From the NCBI GenBank assembly GCA_002371785.1, contig DFGU01000084.1, positions 1-9,491 of the forward strand: 9,491 nucleotides of DNA, given 5' to 3'. This stretch comes from Bacteroidales bacterium UBA3742 (GTDB lineage Bacteria > Bacteroidota > Bacteroidia > Bacteroidales > Paludibacteraceae). The position numbers and the translations under genes are program-made. Positions 6,695-9,491 of the stretch are shown here, piece by piece (the first letter of the stretch is position 1; every line of letters starts with the position of its first letter). The notes beneath the pieces were generated by a model, which saw nothing but the letters and a program-made list of their open reading frames with translations, had not been told where the DNA came from and searched no databases.

Positions 6695-6918
6695 TCGTCG
6701 CAACACGCTTGCGAGACCGAAACTCACTTACGCGAGTTTAACTCGCTGCGGTTGCTTCAATCGAAATATCGCTGCGCTAGCATTACGATTGAGTGCCTTC
6801 TCTACATGCCGATTAAAACGCTAGCGGAGCGGTGTTTTAATCGGAGAGGAGGAAGTGCGAGGCGCTTCTAATTCGCGAGCGAATTTCGTTTAGCCGAGCC
6901 TCTTCCGACGAGAAAGCG
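6695..6918 (-). ncRNA. Hairpin-rich leader between the minus-strand promoter and tRNA-Phe (possible structured or processed small RNA)
   Basis: No gene-like frame is found here, but the stretch is packed with inverted repeats: TCGCAA/TTGCGA (6698-6714), AAACTC/GAGTTT (6720-6739), the overlapping GCGAG/CTCGC (6732-6746), TCAATCG/CGATTGA (6757-6792), CCGATTAAAAC/GTTTTAATCGG (6809-6844, 11 bp), GAAGTGC/GCGCTTC with one G-T pair (6852-6868), and AATTCGC/GCGAATT (6870-6885). CGGAGAGG (6842-6849) can also pair with CCTCTTCCG (6899-6907, one bulge), enclosing the last two hairpins in a branched structure. The minus-strand promoter at 6923-6954 would transcribe all of it ahead of the tRNA. RNase P would then release it as a separate ~220-nt RNA. 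It could instead be a palindromic mobile-type element lying in the leader. No known RNA family was recognised. Confidence 0.45.
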
Positions 6919-6922
6919 GGTG

Positions 6923-6954
6923 CAAAATTACTGCTTTTTTCTGACATACGCAAA
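6923..6954 (-). promoter_or_regulatory. Minus-strand promoter for the tRNA-Phe transcript
   Basis: Read leftward, TTTG (6954-6951) is followed after exactly 20 nt by TAATTTTG (6930-6923) and then CACCCGC, a full match to the Bacteroidota -33/-7 consensus. It is the only such match found upstream of the tRNA on this strand. It is back to back with the trmO promoter; the two -33 boxes are 15 bp apart. Confidence 0.75.
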
Positions 6955-6969
6955 TTTTTTTGCATTTTT

Positions 6970-7001
6970 CTTGCATTTTTGGCAAAAAAAGTGTAATTTT
7001 G
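6970..7001 (+). promoter_or_regulatory. Promoter for trmO
   Basis: CTTG (6970-6973), 20 nt, then TAATTTTG (6994-7001) followed by CACTCGAA. The start codon ATG lies only 8 bases after the -7 box, so the mRNA should be leaderless or nearly so. TTGCATTTTT occurs twice with an 11-bp period (6960-6969, 6971-6980), the second copy including the -33 TTG; this helical-turn spacing could contact RNA polymerase or a regulator. Confidence 0.75.
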
Positions 7002-7009
7002 CACTCGAA

Positions 7010-7681
7010 ATGGAGCTAAAGGTGATTGCATACGCCCAAAATGGGCATACGGATAAGTTCGGCATACCGCGACAGAGTAGGGACGAATCGCCTATCCTGA
7101 CGCGCATTGTTTTCACGCCCGAATACCGGGTACAAGAAGCCCTGCGTGGCATTGAGGATTTCTCGCACCTATGGCTATTGTGGGGATTTTCCGAAGTCGA
7201 AAATCGACAATCGACAATTGAAGGCGATTGGTCTCCCACCGTTCGGCCGCCACGCTTGGGGGGCAATAAGCGGATGGGGGTGTTCGCTACGCGTAGTCCG
7301 TTCCGTCCCAACCCGATCGGATTGACCAGCGTCCGATTGTTAAAAGTAGCGGATGGCGACCTGATTGTGAGCGGAGCCGACTTGATGGATGGCACACCGA
7401 TATATGATGTCAAACCCTATCTGAGCTACAGCGACAGCCATCCGGAGGCCAAGTGCGGCTTTGCCGATGAACATAAGGCTGACCGCTTAGCGGTTATTGG
7501 TGAGCGTGGCGACGTGCCGGAAACGGTATGGAGAGATATAGTCTATATCCTGGAGCAAGACCCGCGTCCCGCCTATCAGGACGACCCGGAAAGAGAATAC
7601 AAGATGGACTATGCCGGCTATTGTGTGACGTTCAGTGTAGATGGACCGACGCTGCGGGTACGTTGTATCGAAAAGACCTGA
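7010..7681 (+). CDS. trmO: TrmO, tRNA N6-threonylcarbamoyladenosine (t6A37) methyltransferase
   Basis: This 223-residue protein of the TrmO/TsaA-like (UPF0066) family uses S-adenosylmethionine to convert t6A at position 37 to m6t6A in ANN-decoding tRNAs such as tRNA-Thr. Family signatures are FSHLWLLWGF (51-60), WSPTVRPPRLGGNKRMGVFA (74-93), RSPFRPNPIGLTSVRL (95-110), DLMDGTPIYDVKPYL (124-138) and DPRPAYQDDPEREYKM (184-199). Length is close to the E. coli enzyme. ATG 7010 is chosen because translation before it would extend into the promoter; an upstream in-frame ATG at 6920 only adds a Phe-rich peptide read from the A/T-rich promoter DNA. A heptamer array encodes residues 62-71 (EVENRQSTIE), a stretch before the conserved RPPRLGG segment that varies in the family. 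Confidence 0.92.
   Translation: MELKVIAYAQNGHTDKFGIPRQSRDESPILTRIVFTPEYRVQEALRGIEDFSHLWLLWGFSEVENRQSTIEGDWSPTVRPPRLGGNKRMGVFATRSPFRPNPIGLTSVRLLKVADGDLIVSGADLMDGTPIYDVKPYLSYSDSHPEAKCGFADEHKADRLAVIGERGDVPETVWRDIVYILEQDPRPAYQDDPEREYKMDYAGYCVTFSVDGPTLRVRCIEKT
7195..7222 (+). repeat. Heptamer array R8 inside trmO
   Basis: AGTCGAA, AATCGAC, AATCGAC, AATTGAA: four units of exact 7-nt period translated as part of residues 62-71. The first unit is identical to units in the array before rmuC. Confidence 0.7.
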
Positions 7682-7738
7682 ATTTTTCTGTATTTTGGTG
7701 AAAAAAACGACTTTTTGCAAAAAAAATACACGCGCGGG

Positions 7739-7770
7739 CTTGCATATGTGCGAAAAAAGTAGTACCTTTG
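7739..7770 (+). promoter_or_regulatory. Promoter for the alpha-amylase gene
   Basis: CTTG (7739-7742), 20 nt, then TACCTTTG (7763-7770) followed by CACCCGAT. The first seven bases CTTGCAT are the same as in the trmO promoter. The ATG at 7793 is about 18 nt from the expected start site. The 111-bp gap after trmO is A/T-rich; no convincing terminator and no heptamer array were seen in it. Confidence 0.75.
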
Positions 7771-7792
7771 CACCCGATTATGTGATAAGACC

Positions 7793-9265
7793 ATGAAAAA
7801 AGCAATTCTAATAACTCTTTCTTTTTTATTTTTCGCGAGCGCGAGTGCGCTGCGTGCAGAGAATGCAGGCGTGCCTGCGGAGTGCGAAGACGTGATGCTT
7901 CAGGCCTTCTACTGGGACAGCTACAAGACGCAGTCGTCCACCGACTCCAAGTTCGGTCGTACCAAGTGGATCGACCTCATGAAGGATACGGCGGCTATCA
8001 ATGCCAACTTCGACGTGGTATGGTTCCCGCCCAGCGCCGGTCCTACGGGTAACGGCGTAGGCTACTCGGCCCGTCAGTACAGTAATCAGGAGAGCGACTG
8101 GGGGTCGAAAACCAAGCTCCAGGAGCTCATCACGGCGCTGCATAAGCGCGGGACCAAGGTGTTGGCCGATGTAGTGCTCAACCACCGTGGGAACTACAAT
8201 TCCTGGTGTAATTTCTTCCAGGATAACTTCGGTTCGTACGGAACGTATCAGTTGACCCAGAAGCATATCGTCAGCAACGACGAGTGCTTCACCAACAAGA
8301 GTTCGTCCTGCTACAACGCTGCCAGCACGGATCGCGGTGCGTACGACACGGGTGATAACTTCGATGGCGCACGCGACTTGGACCATACCAGCGAGTATGT
8401 GCAGAACTGGTCGAAGGCCTATACGCAGTGGTTGATGGGGGTCATGAACTACGACGGTTTCCGCTACGATATGACGCTGGGTTTCCACGGCCGCTACCTA
8501 AAGATGTACAACGAGGCAGCGCAGCCGTATATCTCCGTATCGGAGCTGTGGTCGAGCATGGACCGCCAGAAGCAGCACCTGGAGGAGACGGAATACAACA
8601 CGATGGTGTTCGATTTCCAGGCTAAGTACTCGATGAAGGGTATTGTGAACGGTTCGTACGGCAAGCTGAACGCCAACAAGTCGTTCGAGGGCCTGCGTAA
8701 GCATGGTCTCTCGCGCTACTCGGTGACCTTTATTGATAATCACGACACCTTCGATCGTGGCAACGCATACGGCGATAACCAATATACCAAGTCTACGGAT
8801 CTGACGACCGCAACGAACAAGGATGCTGTTCTCCAGGCGAGTGCGTATATGCTCATGATGCCGGGTATCCCCTGCGTGTTCTATCCGCATTGGGCCAGCT
8901 ACAAGAGCGAGATCAACGAACTGATCGCCGTGCGCAAGCGCGTAGGTATCCATAGCGAGTCGCAGGTGCTGGAGGAGACGAGTGGTCAGTACCAGTACAG
9001 CGCTACGGTGCAAGGTCATCGCGGCCAGGTGGTCGTGCGCGTAGGTAAGTACCGCAGTCAGACCGTGCCCGAGGGCTTCGAGCTGGCCGTAGAGGGTGGC
9101 GACCGCGGACAATATACGGTGTTTGTGAAGATGAATAATCAGGGCGTTGACGAGGTTACGGGTTACGGGTTACAGGTTACGGGTGAGAAGTTCATCGAGA
9201 ACGGACAATTGTATATCCGCGTGGGAGAGAATAAGTTTGATGCTCGCGGCAATAGAGTGGAGTGA
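7793..9265 (+). CDS. Secreted GH13 alpha-amylase
   Basis: This 490-residue enzyme hydrolyses internal alpha-1,4 bonds of starch-like glucans. A signal peptide occupies residues 1-22 (AILITLSFLFFASASA, cleavage near LRA|E). The GH13 barrel follows with all four conserved regions: DVVLNH (126-131), GFRYDMTLG (222-230, nucleophile D226), VSELW (249-253, acid/base E251) and FIDNHDT (313-319, transition-state D318). The early block VMLQAFYWDSY and FDVVWFPPSAG resemble single-domain alpha-amylases of the plant/bacterial liquefying type. After a beta domain, a heptamer-encoded linker (454-465) leads to a short tail, FIENGQLYIRVGENKFDARG, which resembles C-terminal secretion tails of Bacteroidales exported proteins; this is inference. 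It has its own promoter and is followed, across a pure heptamer array, by another secreted protein gene. It is likely extracellular or surface-attached. Confidence 0.92.
   Translation: MKKAILITLSFLFFASASALRAENAGVPAECEDVMLQAFYWDSYKTQSSTDSKFGRTKWIDLMKDTAAINANFDVVWFPPSAGPTGNGVGYSARQYSNQESDWGSKTKLQELITALHKRGTKVLADVVLNHRGNYNSWCNFFQDNFGSYGTYQLTQKHIVSNDECFTNKSSSCYNAASTDRGAYDTGDNFDGARDLDHTSEYVQNWSKAYTQWLMGVMNYDGFRYDMTLGFHGRYLKMYNEAAQPYISVSELWSSMDRQKQHLEETEYNTMVFDFQAKYSMKGIVNGSYGKLNANKSFEGLRKHGLSRYSVTFIDNHDTFDRGNAYGDNQYTKSTDLTTATNKDAVLQASAYMLMMPGIPCVFYPHWASYKSEINELIAVRKRVGIHSESQVLEETSGQYQYSATVQGHRGQVVVRVGKYRSQTVPEGFELAVEGGDRGQYTVFVKMNNQGVDEVTGYGLQVTGEKFIENGQLYIRVGENKFDARGNRVE
9154..9188 (+). repeat. 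Heptamer array R9 inside the amylase gene (GGTTACG)
   Basis: GGTTACG, GGTTACG, GGTTACA, GGTTACG and a diverged GGTGAGA form five units that encode EVTGYGLQVTGE. The array sits exactly between the folded amylase body and the C-terminal tail. It is the least diverged coding array in the window, which suggests recent origin or ongoing copy-number change. Confidence 0.8.
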
Positions 9266-9303
9266 AAGGTGAAAGGCTAAAGGCTAATGGCTAATGGTTG
9301 AAA
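9262..9303 (+). repeat. Heptamer array R10 filling the amylase-to-next-gene gap
   Basis: Six consecutive units of exactly seven bases: GTGAAAG, GTGAAAG, GCTAAAG, GCTAATG, GCTAATG, GTTGAAA. The array includes the TGA stop of the amylase (9263-9265) and ends three bases before the next ATG. The graded change from GTGAAAG to GCTAATG shows two related unit types in one array. Confidence 0.85.
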
Positions 9304-9305
9304 GT

Positions 9306-9491
9306 ATGAGAAAGATTTTTAGTATATTAGCAGCAGTGTTGATGTCGGTGAGTCTGCTGGCAGGCAACTACGGAATACTGGTGAACGGCACGACCTACTT
9401 CGCCGGTCAAGATGCCGGAGAGTTTGAGGGCTTCCAGCAGTACCTGGCGCATGTGCAGGTGAGCAGTGGTGACCAGCTGCAACTGTATGAT
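9306..9491 (+). CDS. Start of a secreted protein, possibly glucan-related (3' truncated by window)
   Basis: Only the first 62 residues are present. MRKIFSILAAVLMSVSLLAG is a signal peptide with a lipobox-free end. The mature start, NYGILVNGTTYFAGQD and then VQVSSGDQLQLYD, has the look of a small beta-sandwich module of the kind found in Bacteroidales secreted glycoside hydrolases and starch-binding proteins, but this is an impression rather than a firm domain match. It lies 40 bp after the amylase with only the heptamer array between and no visible promoter, so it is probably in the same operon and may act on the same substrate. Confidence 0.65.
   Translation, partial: MRKIFSILAAVLMSVSLLAGNYGILVNGTTYFAGQDAGEFEGFQQYLAHVQVSSGDQLQLYD

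Noticed and set aside
6668..6871. Short + strand open frame over the tRNA and leader region
   Set aside because: It overlaps the tRNA and the hairpins and has no ribosome binding site or family resemblance.
6920..7009. Longer TrmO with start at ATG 6920
   Set aside because: The extra 30 residues are translated promoter DNA (Phe-rich) and cross the mapped -33/-7 elements; family members start near MELKVIAYAQ.

Overview
The window looks like chromosomal DNA from a Bacteroidota member, most likely order Bacteroidales, of moderate GC content. Four lines of evidence support this. (i) Four promoters carry the Bacteroidota sigma-ABfr type -7 element TAnnTTTG, three of them with a clear -33 TTG core. 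(ii) A cell-surface protein ends in what looks like a type IX secretion (T9SS) type A sorting domain. (iii) There is a TonB-dependent outer-membrane receptor with an N-terminal carboxypeptidase-regulatory-like domain. (iv) The tRNA gene does not encode its CCA tail. I cannot name the genus.

Layout, left to right, all on the + strand unless stated: the 3' end of a large secreted protein with a T9SS-like tail (1-458); an outer-membrane beta-barrel protein of unknown function (474-1658); an AraC-family regulator (1714-2574); its probable terminator, then a promoter and short hairpin leader; a TonB-dependent receptor family protein (2685-5174); rmuC (5209-6489); a terminator that can serve both strands; tRNA-Phe(GAA) on the minus strand (6622-6694), preceded by about 220 nt of hairpin-rich sequence and its own promoter; a divergent promoter and nearly leaderless trmO (7010-7681); a promoter and a secreted GH13 alpha-amylase (7793-9265); and the start of another secreted protein (9306 to the window edge).

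The genes do not form one obvious pathway. The left part is envelope and surface biology (T9SS cargo, barrel, regulator, TonB receptor). The middle is DNA and tRNA housekeeping (RmuC, tRNA-Phe, TrmO). The right is extracellular starch degradation. No SusD partner follows the TonB receptor, so it is not a classical polysaccharide utilisation locus as far as the window shows.

The most unusual signal is a family of short, degenerate heptanucleotide tandem repeats (units such as GTGAAAG, AGTCGAA, GCTAAAG, GCTGAAT, AATCGAC, GGTTACG). About ten arrays lie in 9.5 kb. They fill nearly every gap between co-directional genes that lacks its own promoter, overlap stop codons and one GTG start, and also sit in frame inside three coding sequences at probable loop or linker positions. 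The second is the run of six or more consecutive hairpins between the minus-strand promoter and tRNA-Phe, which would be transcribed as a structured leader or a processed small RNA.
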